From positions 1 through 64,000 of the forward strand of contig JASJPB010000042.1 in NCBI GenBank assembly GCA_031426915.1: a stretch of DNA of 64,000 nucleotides, read 5' to 3'. A model generated the notes under the pieces. It had not been told where the DNA came from and made no database searches. It was given only the letters and a program-made list of their open reading frames with translations. A program made the translations under genes and the position numbers. This document shows positions 56,053 to 64,000 of this stretch, piece after piece; the first letter of the stretch is position 1, and each line of letters opens with the position of its first letter. Origin of the DNA: Sulfurimicrobium sp031426915 (lineage in GTDB: Bacteria; Pseudomonadota; Gammaproteobacteria; Burkholderiales; Sulfuricellaceae).

Positions 56053-56385
56053 ATGAAAAAGATCGAAGTGGCAACGGAAAAAAGCATGGAACAATTATTC
56101 GAAGAACTGACAGCCGATTTCAAGGTGGTGGTTGCAGATGCGGAAGCGCTGGTGAAAGCGACCGCCAATCAAGGCGGGGAAAAACTGCTTGAGGTACGCG
56201 CCAAGATGGAAGAATCCCTCCAGGTTGCGAAAGCCAGAATGGCGCAGGCGCAAACGGAATTGCTGGTCAAAACCAAAGCGGCAGCCAAGGCTACCGACGT
56301 TTATGTCCACGAAAATCCATGGGAAGCCATCGGCGTCGCCGCCGGTTTCAGCCTACTGATTGGCTTTCTCATCGGCCGCCGCTAG
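56053..56385 (+). CDS. DUF883 (ElaB/YqjD-like) membrane-anchored protein
   Basis: A 110-aa protein: long amphipathic helical region (about 5-80), then HENPWEAIGVAAGFSLLIGFLIGRR, the C-terminal membrane anchor with the invariant 'NPW..IG.AAG' of the ElaB/YqjD/YgaM family. E. coli homologues bind ribosomes at the inner membrane in stationary phase. Ribosome site is weak (TAGGAATCC). It is one of the clearest stress markers in this cluster. Confidence 0.92.
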   Translation: MKKIEVATEKSMEQLFEELTADFKVVVADAEALVKATANQGGEKLLEVRAKMEESLQVAKARMAQAQTELLVKTKAAAKATDVYVHENPWEAIGVAAGFSLLIGFLIGRR

Positions 56386-56549
56386 TCGCCGCACCATGAC
56401 AGAGAAAACACCCGGCGGGCGGATGGGGTGCTCGATCGCTGACCATGTTCGCCGCGATGCTGTTTGCCGTTGCGCATGCGGGCCTTGAGTTTTTGTACGC
56501 AGAAGTGGAGGACGCCCCGTTGCCGTGACCCACACTCAAGCCGGATAGG

Positions 56550-57902
56550 TCATTTTTTGGGCTTTTTTTCTTCATTCCCGCCGAACAAGCCTTCGACCCA
56601 GTCTCCGATTTTTGCACCCACCGAAGTGCCGACTCCTGGGCCCAGTATAACTGTGCCAACCGCAGCACCAGCCAAGGTTCCAGTAGTGGGGTAGAGTAAC
56701 GGCGCGTCGAGCGTTCCCGCAACGTTGAGCGGCACACTGGCGCTGGTGCCCACCGCTTTCACCCGGGCATTGATACGCCCCGACAGCGCCTTCTTCGACG
56801 AGATTTTTACATTGCCGTCGACAGCCAACGCACCCGAGGCAATCTTGAGTTGCGTCAAATGGAAGTCGTGGTGTTCCATGACGAGATGCCCGGACAAGTG
56901 GTCGAAATGGGTTTCTCCGCCGCTTGATCCCTGCCTGGTCAGACCGGTCGCCGCTTTCTGGATATCGACGCCGTGGATCACACCGTTCTGAACGTTAAAG
57001 GGCGTTTCCAGCCGCAACGCATTCAAAAGTTGCTCTGCGGATGCCGCCGATGCAGATAGCACCGGCTTGGCACGAAGCTTGCCGCTGACGCGGGTTTGGG
57101 ATGACAGCATGGAAGCGATTTCCTGCATCTCCACTTGCTTGACGTCGAGATTGCAGTTGAGCTGCATGCCTTTCTTCCAGGTGACGGTCACTTTGCCATT
57201 GGCTGTGCCGCCATAGAGCTTGGCGCTCACCTGGCTCAGTTCTGCATCTTGAAGCGTTGCCACACCTATGACGATCAACTCGTCGAACACTATTCCCGGG
57301 CCGAGCGGCATTGTCCACGCTTGCGCGCTCGCGTCGATCAGATAATGCGACTGCTCGGGTTTGATGTATGCCTTGAGCTTGCCGTCCCGCGAGCTTATCG
57401 ATGCGTCCTGCACCGCGCCTGCGCTGTCGAGCCTAACTCGGACATCAAACGGACCAAGGTTTGCCTTGGCGAAATTGACCCGTACCTTATCGATATGGAT
57501 GCTCTCGACCCGGACTTGCAGCGATTGTTGCGACCTGGCTGCATCCGACCTGCTCCAAAGCGGAATCCTGGCGATCGCCTTCTGTGTCAGCGTCAGAGAA
57601 TCGATCTCGATGCTCTTGATGACCCTGGTCGACTTCAGCAACGAGAAAATATCCGGGGTTACCCGCACCTTGCCGAGCCTGATGTCATCGCTCGTGCCGA
57701 CCATGATGCCGTCGACCGTGACATGCGGCAATGGCAATGCAGTGAACCTGATATTTTTTATCGACACCGGTTCCTTGAGCCGGGCCGATACCTCTTTTTC
57801 GATCCGGGGAATGTAATCGTTGAGCGAGAGAAACAACGGCAGCACTACCCCAATTGCAAGCAGCAGCGCTAGTGCGATCAGTATGCGTTCAGGCCATCTC
57901 AT
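56550..57902 (-). CDS. AsmA-family protein
   Basis: A 450-aa protein with an N-terminal membrane helix (about 6-26), an AsmA-type region (SLNDYIPRIEKEVSARLKEPVSIKNIRF), several beta-strand repeats with LTLTQKAIARIPLW, and a C-terminal Gly-rich segment before a Lys-rich tail. AsmA-like proteins bridge inner and outer membranes in phospholipid transport. The start at 57902 (RWPERILIAL) is used; a TTG 15 bases upstream has no better site. It is on the opposite strand to the DUF883 gene. Confidence 0.82.
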   Translation of the reverse strand: MRWPERILIALALLLAIGVVLPLFLSLNDYIPRIEKEVSARLKEPVSIKNIRFTALPLPHVTVDGIMVGTSDDIRLGKVRVTPDIFSLLKSTRVIKSIEIDSLTLTQKAIARIPLWSRSDAARSQQSLQVRVESIHIDKVRVNFAKANLGPFDVRVRLDSAGAVQDASISSRDGKLKAYIKPEQSHYLIDASAQAWTMPLGPGIVFDELIVIGVATLQDAELSQVSAKLYGGTANGKVTVTWKKGMQLNCNLDVKQVEMQEIASMLSSQTRVSGKLRAKPVLSASAASAEQLLNALRLETPFNVQNGVIHGVDIQKAATGLTRQGSSGGETHFDHLSGHLVMEHHDFHLTQLKIASGALAVDGNVKISSKKALSGRINARVKAVGTSASVPLNVAGTLDAPLLYPTTGTLAGAAVGTVILGPGVGTSVGAKIGDWVEGLFGGNEEKKPKK

Positions 57903-58160
57903 GCCGCGTTCAAGCAAGATGAATCATTGACCGGAGGCGCCTTGCGTTGCATTTTTCGCAGCGCCATCCACCAGCATTCATTTTCTGATCATTCAGCCGG
58001 AAGCGTGACAAATCGCCAGTAACAGGAATTATGGAGCATTTCCCTTCCTTCAATGCATGATACGAGCGTACGTTTCCTTGTCGGCCCGGCATCACCCGCT
58101 ACCAGTCTTGCCGGTTTCCACTGGGGTTAACATTGGTCATTTTCCCGGTAAGCTTGGGGC

Positions 58161-58985
58161 TTACCTCACTACATCTCGCGCCATGATCGTGGGCGAGTTT
58201 GTGTTGAGCGCTTGTGTGTCGAAGCCTCCCCCTGGAAACGTATGTCCACATGAAAACGGGCTGGTTTGCGTAGCGCCCTCATCGGGGAGCAGACGATCGA
58301 ACTCCGTTCTGACTACCTGATAGCACTCGCAGGCCCGTTTCTCCAGTCCAGACCGGTCGAGCACCGTGATGTGACCTCGGCGGTAACTAATAAACCCGGC
58401 ATGCTTCAGTTTTCCGGCAGCCTCCGTGATGCCCTCGCGGCGCACTCCGAAGGTGCTGGCAATCAACTCCTGCGTCACGGTCAATTCATTCGATGGTGAT
58501 CGGTCGAGACTCGACAGTAACCAGCGGCACAGTTGCTGTTCCACCGAATGATATCGATTGCAGACTGCGGTCTGGGACATCTGCGTCATCAGCGCCAGGG
58601 TATAACGCAGCAACAGTTTTTGCACTGCGCCGGTACGATTGAATTCATCCCTCAGTAACTGCGACTTCAGCCGATAGGCATGGCCCGCGCACAACACCAT
58701 GGCTCGATTTGGTACGGTCTCGCCTCCCGCGAAGAGGGCAACGCCAAGTATTCCCTCATTGCCAACTGCGGCGATTTCAGCTGACGCGCCATCTTCCATG
58801 ACGTAAAGCAGGGACACGATGGCGGTCGTGGGGAAATAGACATGGTGCAACCGACAGCCGGATTCATAAAGGATCTGGCCAAAAGACATCCGGACCAGTT
58901 CAAGATGGGGAGATAGGTGCTCGTATTCGGCTCTGGGCAACGCTGCGAGAAGGTGGTTTTGTCGTGGGGCATGCGAGTCAGGCAT
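58161..58985 (-). CDS. Crp/Fnr-family transcriptional regulator
   Basis: A 274-aa regulator with a cyclic-nucleotide-like beta barrel (about 15-125; ESGCRLHHVYFPTTAIVSLLY) and an HTH region (about 165-230; ASTFGVRREGITEAAGKLKHAG). The FNR-type four-cysteine cluster is absent near the N-terminus, so it is not a classical oxygen-sensing FNR. The C-terminus extends about 40 residues beyond the HTH with no clear motif. Start at 58985 has AAGGAGG upstream. It may control the surrounding stress genes. Confidence 0.88.
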   Translation of the reverse strand: MPDSHAPRQNHLLAALPRAEYEHLSPHLELVRMSFGQILYESGCRLHHVYFPTTAIVSLLYVMEDGASAEIAAVGNEGILGVALFAGGETVPNRAMVLCAGHAYRLKSQLLRDEFNRTGAVQKLLLRYTLALMTQMSQTAVCNRYHSVEQQLCRWLLSSLDRSPSNELTVTQELIASTFGVRREGITEAAGKLKHAGFISYRRGHITVLDRSGLEKRACECYQVVRTEFDRLLPDEGATQTSPFSCGHTFPGGGFDTQALNTNSPTIMARDVVR

Positions 58986-59113
58986 TGGCGCCTCCTTGAA
59001 ACATGACAGTTTCCCCGGTTCTGCCGGTAAGACATTGGAAGTTCGAGATATGCGGGAGCCCATAGAAAAGTCACGGTTTGTGCGCCGCCAGGTACACGAG
59101 AAGTCGAACTAAC

Positions 59114-59335
59114 ATGGACGAGCTTGATGGCGATAGCCTAAGCCATGCGAAGTGGGAACGTGAATACCACGTAGTGCGTATTTCGAAGCGCCAAATGATG
59201 GTGCCGTATACGCAATTGCGGCAGTTTCTGGGAGCCGTTCCGGATTCGGCCACTTTGCGGATACGCCGGAACGGGCGGATAACAGATCGCCTTATGTGCG
59301 ATACCGCACTGAAGTTCCTGGGTAATGGCGGGTAG
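59114..59335 (+). pseudogene. IS200/IS605 TnpA fragment
   Basis: The ORF begins MDELDGDSLSHAKWEREYHVV and continues RISKRQMMVPYTQLRQFLGAV, closely parallel to the N-terminus of IS200/IS605 TnpA ('SLSHTKWxCKYHVVFIPKxRRKxLYGxLRxxLGxV'). After about 42 residues similarity stops, and the HUH catalytic region is missing, so it is a truncated transposase remnant that happens to keep an open frame of 73 codons. Confidence 0.65.
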
Positions 59336-59415
59336 CATGTGGAGCGTTAGAGTGGGTGTCGCATTTCGTCGACAAACATGATTCCGACCTTGGTGATCGA
59401 ATTGGAGGCCATAAA

Positions 59416-60201
59416 ATGCTGAAAATGCGTCAAGTATTCATTGCGTTAGGGATGTTGTTGAGCTCGATGGCTGCTTCTGCTGCTCAGGTAAGCATCGGGA
59501 TCGGGCTTCCAAACCTAAGCATAGGGATCAATCTGCCGGCATACCCGGAACTTGTCGTCGTGCCGGGTTACCCGGTCTACTACGCGCCACGACTGGAAGC
59601 GAACTTCTTCTTTTACGACAGTATGTACTGGGTTTACCAGGATGATAACTGGTACGCGGGTTCCTGGTACAACGGGCCCTGGTGGCTTGTGGGTCCAGAG
59701 GCGGTGCCGGTGTTCTTGCTGCGGGTTCCCGTGCGTTACTACCGCCAGCCTCCGGCGTACTTCCGCGGGTGGCGCTCTGACGCGCCGCCCCGTTGGGGTG
59801 ATCACTGGGGTCGTGATTGGGAGCAGCACAGAAGCGGCTGGGACAGATGGAACCGCGGCGCCGTTCCGAAACCTGCCCCGCTGCCGGTCTATCAGCGGCA
59901 GTATTCAGGGGATCGCTATCCACGACAAATCGAGCAGCAGCGGGAGCTTCACGAGCAGAATTACCGTTACCAGCCGCGTGATCCCGTCGTGCGGCAACAC
60001 AATCAGGAGCGGGCAGTGCAACGCGTGCCTGCTCCTCAGGGACGCCCGGAAGTTCAAGATCGGCTGTCGCCAGACCAGCGTGAGCAGCAGATGCCCAGAT
60101 CGCAGGGCCGGGAAGAAAGACCGCAAGGCAAGGACGCCACGCGCGAGCCAAAACGGTGGCAAGGGCATGAACAGGGGCGAGGCCGGGATCGCAATGAGTA
60201 A
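59416..60201 (+). CDS. Secreted aromatic- and glutamine/arginine-rich protein
   Basis: A 261-aa protein with a signal peptide (about 1-22, MLKMRQVFIALGMLLSSMAASA), then repeated Tyr/Trp/Pro-rich sequence (YYAPRLEANFFFYDS, WYAGSWYNGPWWLVGP) and a long Arg/Gln/Pro-rich C-terminus, low in complexity. The 'xWYxGxWYNGPWWLxGP' type stretch occurs in many uncharacterised proteobacterial periplasmic proteins. The ribosome site GGAGG lies before the ATG at 59416. Function unknown. Confidence 0.75.
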   Translation: MLKMRQVFIALGMLLSSMAASAAQVSIGIGLPNLSIGINLPAYPELVVVPGYPVYYAPRLEANFFFYDSMYWVYQDDNWYAGSWYNGPWWLVGPEAVPVFLLRVPVRYYRQPPAYFRGWRSDAPPRWGDHWGRDWEQHRSGWDRWNRGAVPKPAPLPVYQRQYSGDRYPRQIEQQRELHEQNYRYQPRDPVVRQHNQERAVQRVPAPQGRPEVQDRLSPDQREQQMPRSQGREERPQGKDATREPKRWQGHEQGRGRDRNE

Positions 60202-60334
60202 TGCACATTGAGGCTTTTTTGAAACATGCCAGGCGCCACAAACCCTGTTTAGGCAGTGTTTGTCGTTTGTACGCCAGCGCACAGACCGCATTTTATTTTG
60301 CGCCTAACCTTCAACCATCAATTCAGGAGGTTTT

Positions 60335-60775
60335 ATGAAAACGCCCCAAATCCTAACTGCAACTTTTCTTGCGGTAGCCGCCCTGATGAGCGGTTGTGCC
60401 AATACCGATTCTCGTCCCGTGTCATCTTCCTCTTACTATTCAGGAGCATCTTATGGCGTGATTGACGCGATCGAGATAATTCGTGAGAGCAGCGACGGGA
60501 TAGGTGCTGGCGCCGTCATCGGCGGTGTCGTGGGCGGTGTGCTCGGAAATCAAGTCGGCGGTGGCACCGGCAGGGATGTCGCGACCGTGGCTGGCGTGGT
60601 AGGTGGCGCCGTGGTGGGTCACCAGATACAAAAGGGCAACAGGCAACAGGATGCATATCGCATACGGGTGCGGCTCGACAACGGAGGGTATCAAACCGTG
60701 ACACAGCAAAGCATGAACGATTTGCGCGTCGGAGACCGGGTTCGTATCGAGAACAACCGCGTGACGCGCTATTGA
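60335..60775 (+). CDS. Glycine-zipper 2TM outer-membrane lipoprotein (SlyB-like)
   Basis: A 146-aa lipoprotein. The lipobox is LMSGC (Cys about 21). A glycine-zipper double helix follows (DGIGAGAVIGGVVGGVLGNQ, then TVAGVVGGAVVGHQIQ), then a C-terminal domain ending QSMNDLRVGDRVRIENNRV. This is the Rick_17kDa/SlyB type, which stabilises the outer membrane under stress. Ribosome site AGGAGG precedes the ATG. Confidence 0.93.
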   Translation: MKTPQILTATFLAVAALMSGCANTDSRPVSSSSYYSGASYGVIDAIEIIRESSDGIGAGAVIGGVVGGVLGNQVGGGTGRDVATVAGVVGGAVVGHQIQKGNRQQDAYRIRVRLDNGGYQTVTQQSMNDLRVGDRVRIENNRVTRY

Positions 60776-60846
60776 GCGGTAATTTTATTGCCGGCGGCCC
60801 GCAGAGCGCCGGATCTTGGTTTCAGACCACAAAAAAGGAAAAGAAC

Positions 60847-61536
60847 ATGAAAACTTCACGAATCATTTTAAATGCGCTTGCCATGGCGTCTATAAGCTTG
60901 GCAGGCATTGCTTCCGCACATGAAGTCCCCAAGGAAGGTTATCTGATCGATAGCCGCGGCAACGTGGTCAAGAACAACTACAACGAATGCTGGAAAACTG
61001 GCTACTGGACCCCGGCCATGGCGATTGAAGAATGCGATCCGGATCTGGTAAAGAAAGATAAACCCAAAGCGGCAGAAGCCAAGGCACCTGCACCCGCTCC
61101 AGCGCCTGTCGCCGGCCCGGATAAAGCTGCCTTTGTCGCCATCACGCTGCAAGCGGAGACGCTGTTTGACTTTGACAAATCAGTCCTGCGCGCTGACGGC
61201 AAGAAAATACTGGACGATGAAGTCGTTGGCAAGATGAAACAATATCCGCAGGTTGAGGTGGTGTTGTTGACCGGCCATGCCGACCGTATCGGCACCGATG
61301 GCTACAACCAGAAGCTATCCCAGCGTCGTGCAGATACCGTGAAGGCTTACCTGGTTGGTCAGGGCGTTGAAGACAAGCGCATTGAGACCGCTGCCAAAGG
61401 TGAATCCGAGCCTGTTGTTTCCTGCGACAACGTGAAAGGCAAAGCCAGCGGCAAGAACAAAAAACTGGTTGAATGCCTGCAGCCGAATCGCCGTGTAATG
61501 GTGGAAGTAAGGGTTCAGAAGCCGGTGCAGAAGTAA
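60847..61536 (+). CDS. OmpA-family peptidoglycan-binding protein
   Basis: A 229-aa protein with a signal peptide (about 1-24, ISLAGIASA), a short region with NECWKTGYW, an Ala/Pro linker (about 80-95) and a C-terminal OmpA domain (about 110-225) containing TLFDFDKSVLRADGKK, LTGHADRIGTDGYNQKLSQRRADTV and the NRRVMVEV end. It lacks the eight-stranded barrel of full OmpA, so it is a short envelope-linking version. It is followed by a rho-independent terminator. Confidence 0.95.
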   Translation: MKTSRIILNALAMASISLAGIASAHEVPKEGYLIDSRGNVVKNNYNECWKTGYWTPAMAIEECDPDLVKKDKPKAAEAKAPAPAPAPVAGPDKAAFVAITLQAETLFDFDKSVLRADGKKILDDEVVGKMKQYPQVEVVLLTGHADRIGTDGYNQKLSQRRADTVKAYLVGQGVEDKRIETAAKGESEPVVSCDNVKGKASGKNKKLVECLQPNRRVMVEVRVQKPVQK

Positions 61537-61565
61537 CCCGGTTTCCCAGAATATTCCGCAAAAAT

Positions 61566-61597
61566 AAAGGCCAACCTCGATTTTCGGTTGGCCTTTT
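61566..61597 (+). terminator. Rho-independent terminator after the OmpA-family gene
   Basis: Stem AAAGGCCAACC with GGTTGGCCTTTT around a short loop (TCGATTTTC), rich in G-C and followed by T's (61594-61600). It begins about 30 bp after the stop. The remaining gap to 61843 shows no gene or obvious motif. Confidence 0.92.
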
Positions 61598-61843
61598 GTT
61601 TTAAAGGCAACTCCGCATCGACCAACGAATGCGGAAATACATCAGGGTGTGCCCGGCCGAAGCGACTCCGGATGCACAAGGCAACGTGCTCATTTTTACA
61701 TTGACGACAGTGCCATCACCGCCAAGGTGAAGGCGGCCATACTTGATGATTATTGACAACTTGCTTCACTTGCCTCTAGGATGCTTTGGCTCGTGTGGCT
61801 GAATTTTCTATCCCCACCATACTCAATTTAGGCGATGATTTTT

Positions 61844-62056
61844 ATGCGTGCTCTGAAATTATTTTTGCTGGCACTTTCTTTGATGTTTCTGGCGGGGTGC
61901 AATACGGTTCAAGGTGTGGGCAAGGGTACGGCTGACTTGGGCGTCAAGATTGAACGCAAGGGGGAGGAAAAGAATAGCCCTGTGCTGAAGGGCCTGGGGA
62001 AGGATATGTCTATACTTGGTGAAAAGATAGAACAAACTGCTGAAGAGAAAAAGTAA
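61844..62056 (+). CDS. Entericidin-like small lipoprotein
   Basis: A 70-aa protein with a signal peptide and lipobox (LSLMFLAGCNTVQGVGKG; Cys about 19), then a charged helical region repeating KIERKGEEKN and KIEQTAEEKK. The 'AGCNTxxGxGxD' pattern is typical of entericidins EcnA/EcnB, but the conserved short length (about 45) is exceeded. ATG at 61844 or 61835 are both possible; no strong ribosome site decides. Confidence 0.8.
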   Translation: MRALKLFLLALSLMFLAGCNTVQGVGKGTADLGVKIERKGEEKNSPVLKGLGKDMSILGEKIEQTAEEKK

Positions 62057-62197
62057 ACCGGAAATGGAAAAATTTACTCAAGCAAATGCCTTTGTGACTT
62101 TGAATTGCACCAATGCGAATTCAAAGCAATCATACAGAAGCAGTTTCTGAAATCCATCAAATCTAACAACTTGCCAGGGGCGGAAACCCATGACTCC

Positions 62198-63013
62198 ATG
62201 GCAGAATCCTCGAAATCCCGTCGCTGGAAACCTTATCCCCTGATCAAGGGATCCTTTGCCCTGCATGCCTGTGCGGCAATGGGAACAATCCTGCAGCCTG
62301 AAATCTGGCCCTGGGCCATCGCTGCCATCGCTGCCAATCAAGGTGTATTGACCGCTGCCGGCATGTGGCCGCGCAGTTCACTGTTGGGTGCGAACTGGAC
62401 TTGCCTGCCGGGGGCGGCGGCATCTCGAAGCGAAATCGCGATCACCATCGACGATGGGCCTGACCCCGAGGTGACGCCGCGCGTTCTGGAAATCCTTGAT
62501 AAGCATGGCGCAAAAGCGAGTTTCTTCTGTATTGGCGCGCGTGCTGCCCGTTATCCAGAACTGTGCAGGGAAATCGCGGCTCGCGGACATGCCGTGGAAA
62601 ACCACAGCCAGAGTCATTCACATTATTTCTCGCTGTTCGGCCCACGGAGGGTCGAGCGCGAACTGCAGGATGCCCAGGACACGCTGTCCGATATTACCGG
62701 GCAATTGCCGCGCTTCTTCCGCCCTACCGCCGGATTGCGCAGCCCGCTGCTGGACCCCGTCCTGTCTCGGCTCGATTTGCATCTGGCGAGCTGGACTCGT
62801 CGCGGTTTCGATACTCGTGACGGAGACCCGGATTCTGTTGCAGCCAAGCTTTTGCATGGTCTTGGCGAAGGCGACATCCTCCTGCTCCATGACGGCAATG
62901 CAGCCCGATCATCCACGGGAGAGCCGGTAATCCTCAATGTCTTGCCAACCCTGTTGCAAACGGCTACGGCTGCGGGGCTGCGTTGTGTAACCCTGCGTTC
63001 GACATTGCTGTGA
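62198..63013 (+). CDS. Polysaccharide deacetylase family protein
   Basis: A 271-aa protein with a NodB-homology domain. Metal/catalytic motifs include TIDDGPDPEVTPRVLEIL, HGAKASFFCIGARAARYPEL, HAVENHSQSHSHYFSLFG and ILLLHDGN (final His). A hydrophobic region (about 25-60) could be a membrane anchor. Family members deacetylate peptidoglycan or polysaccharides; substrate not evident. The start at 62198 is the first ATG after the entericidin gene; a longer TTG reading overlaps it. Confidence 0.88.
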   Translation: MAESSKSRRWKPYPLIKGSFALHACAAMGTILQPEIWPWAIAAIAANQGVLTAAGMWPRSSLLGANWTCLPGAAASRSEIAITIDDGPDPEVTPRVLEILDKHGAKASFFCIGARAARYPELCREIAARGHAVENHSQSHSHYFSLFGPRRVERELQDAQDTLSDITGQLPRFFRPTAGLRSPLLDPVLSRLDLHLASWTRRGFDTRDGDPDSVAAKLLHGLGEGDILLLHDGNAARSSTGEPVILNVLPTLLQTATAAGLRCVTLRSTLL

Positions 63014-63199
63014 AGCCTTCCTTTGTAAGTATCGGGCGCCGGTAATGGCGTAATGCTTCGATTGCAGGATTACGCGACGTATCGAGTCTCGCCCTGTACA
63101 TGAAGTTTGTCAGCTATTGCGTCCTCCAGTACGATGCGCGATAGCGATTGCCCCCAATCGGGCTGCTCCGCCCCTCATCCACAATTCGAGTCCAAATAA

Positions 63200-63967
63200 A
63201 TGACCGATCCCAAGCTTGCTGCGGAAGTTGTCGTTCATGCACCTCACCCTCCGCTCACCGAGTACTACGATGCCGAGGAAGACCGGCGCGGGTGGGTGCA
63301 CCGCATATTCAACAAGACAGCGGTTGACTATGACCGCATGGAAAGCATCCTTGGACTCGGCACGGGTTCGTGGTATCGCCGTCAGGCATTGCTGCGAGCT
63401 GGCCTGAAGCCCGGAATGCGGATGTTGGACGTTGGAGTCGGCACCGGCCTGGTGGCGCGTCAGGCGGTGGACATCCTGGGCGACTCGCGCATGGTGACGG
63501 GTGTCGATCCCAGCCCGGGTATGCTGCAAAGCGCCAAGCTCCCGGCCGGCGTGGAACTGGTCGAGGGGCGCGCCGAGGACATTCCCTTCCCGGACAACAG
63601 CTTCGATTTTCTCAGCATGGGTTACGCGCTGCGCCACATTTCAGACCTTTCCGTGGCATTTGCTGAGTTTCGCCGTGTTTTGAAGCCGGGGGGAAGAATC
63701 TGCGTGCTTGAAATCACCCGCCCCGTGGGCCGGATCCGCACGGCACTGATGAAAGCCTACTTCCGCAATGTGGTGCCAACCCTGGCCAAACTGGCGGCAC
63801 GGGACAAGGACACCGCCCTGCTGTGGCGCTATTATTGGGACACCATCCAGGCCTGCGCCGCGCCGCAGGAAGTCATGCACACACTGGAAAGCGTTGGCTT
63901 CGCCAACGTCGACCGTCACCTGGAACTGGGCATATTTTCGGAATATCACGCGGACAAGGTGGATTAG
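63200..63967 (+). CDS. UbiE/MenG-like class I SAM-dependent methyltransferase
   Basis: A 255-aa methyltransferase with the SAM motif MLDVGVGTGLVARQAVDIL (about 75-93), then VDPSPGMLQSAK, VEGRAEDIPFPDNSFDFLSMG and FRRVLKPGGRICVLEITRP, the usual UbiE-type order. It could methylate quinones, but UbiE in full carries other motifs and a single gene cannot decide this. It follows a 186-bp gap with no evident gene. It ends 33 bases before the window edge. Confidence 0.88.
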   Translation: MTDPKLAAEVVVHAPHPPLTEYYDAEEDRRGWVHRIFNKTAVDYDRMESILGLGTGSWYRRQALLRAGLKPGMRMLDVGVGTGLVARQAVDILGDSRMVTGVDPSPGMLQSAKLPAGVELVEGRAEDIPFPDNSFDFLSMGYALRHISDLSVAFAEFRRVLKPGGRICVLEITRPVGRIRTALMKAYFRNVVPTLAKLAARDKDTALLWRYYWDTIQACAAPQEVMHTLESVGFANVDRHLELGIFSEYHADKVD

Positions 63968-64000
63968 AGTTCGGAAACCGCCTCGCTTGGTCTGGGAGCG

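Overview
The window reads as a GC-rich betaproteobacterial chromosome segment, probably from the Nitrosomonadales (Sulfuricella/Gallionella-like) or a neighbouring order. That placement is inferred from gene families, the uvrC-pgsA-tRNA neighbourhood and sulfur/redox genes; no rRNA is present to confirm it. Sequence is continuous except for a 10-N gap at 20615-20624.

Region 1 (1-5833) is a chromosomal integron. A typical IntI tyrosine recombinase (4835-5833, +) is preceded by an attI-like stretch. Seven single-gene cassettes run leftward from it on the minus strand. Each is closed by a recognisable attC site (46-138, 548-613, 1197-1283, 2048-2171, 2733-2801, 3526-3621, 4104-4224). No cassette gene is a known resistance gene; they encode a HEPN-type protein, a P-loop protein, small membrane/coiled-coil proteins and a zinc-ribbon protein. 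The array reaches the left edge and may continue.

Region 2 (5845-12754) is housekeeping: recO-pdxJ-acpS-nagZ, a DUF559 endonuclease-like gene bracketed by two large palindromic repeats, a family-5 uracil-DNA glycosylase, a 4-OT tautomerase, uvrC, pgsA, tRNA-Gly(GCC) and tRNA-Cys(GCA).

Region 3 (12775-17487) is the prkA-DUF444-spoVR stress kinase operon on the minus strand. Region 4 (17975-25004) encodes a Tat-exported molybdopterin oxidoreductase of the Psr/Phs type (A-B-C subunits, TorD-like chaperone, HybE-like protein). It faces a divergent sigma-54 activator, and a near-perfect -24/-12 promoter plus a cluster of inverted repeats lies between them.

Region 5 (25035-33789) holds signalling proteins (two GGDEF/EAL proteins, a receiver-PP2C protein, a PDC-like sensor), an LpxH-like phosphoesterase and small unknowns. 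Region 6 (33823-39824) is a phosphoketolase-glycogen phosphorylase-acetate kinase operon, which would convert glycogen carbon to acetyl-phosphate and ATP. At 40110-40409 lies a tRNA-Leu(UAA) gene split by a 215-nt group I intron. Region 7 (40956-51060) is a TonB/ExbB/ExbD/receptor cluster bracketed by a REC-Hpt protein and a 1768-aa propeller hybrid kinase ending in GGDEF. Region 8 (51402-54373) has a MYG1-like hydrolase, thrH and unknowns.

Region 9 (54661-63967) is rich in small envelope/stress proteins (lysine-rich peptide, Lmo0937-like, DUF883, glycine-zipper lipoprotein, OmpA-like, entericidin-like), with an AsmA-like protein, a Crp/Fnr regulator, a polysaccharide deacetylase and a UbiE-like methyltransferase. 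Decayed IS256 and IS200 transposases and a truncated BON-domain gene lie among them.
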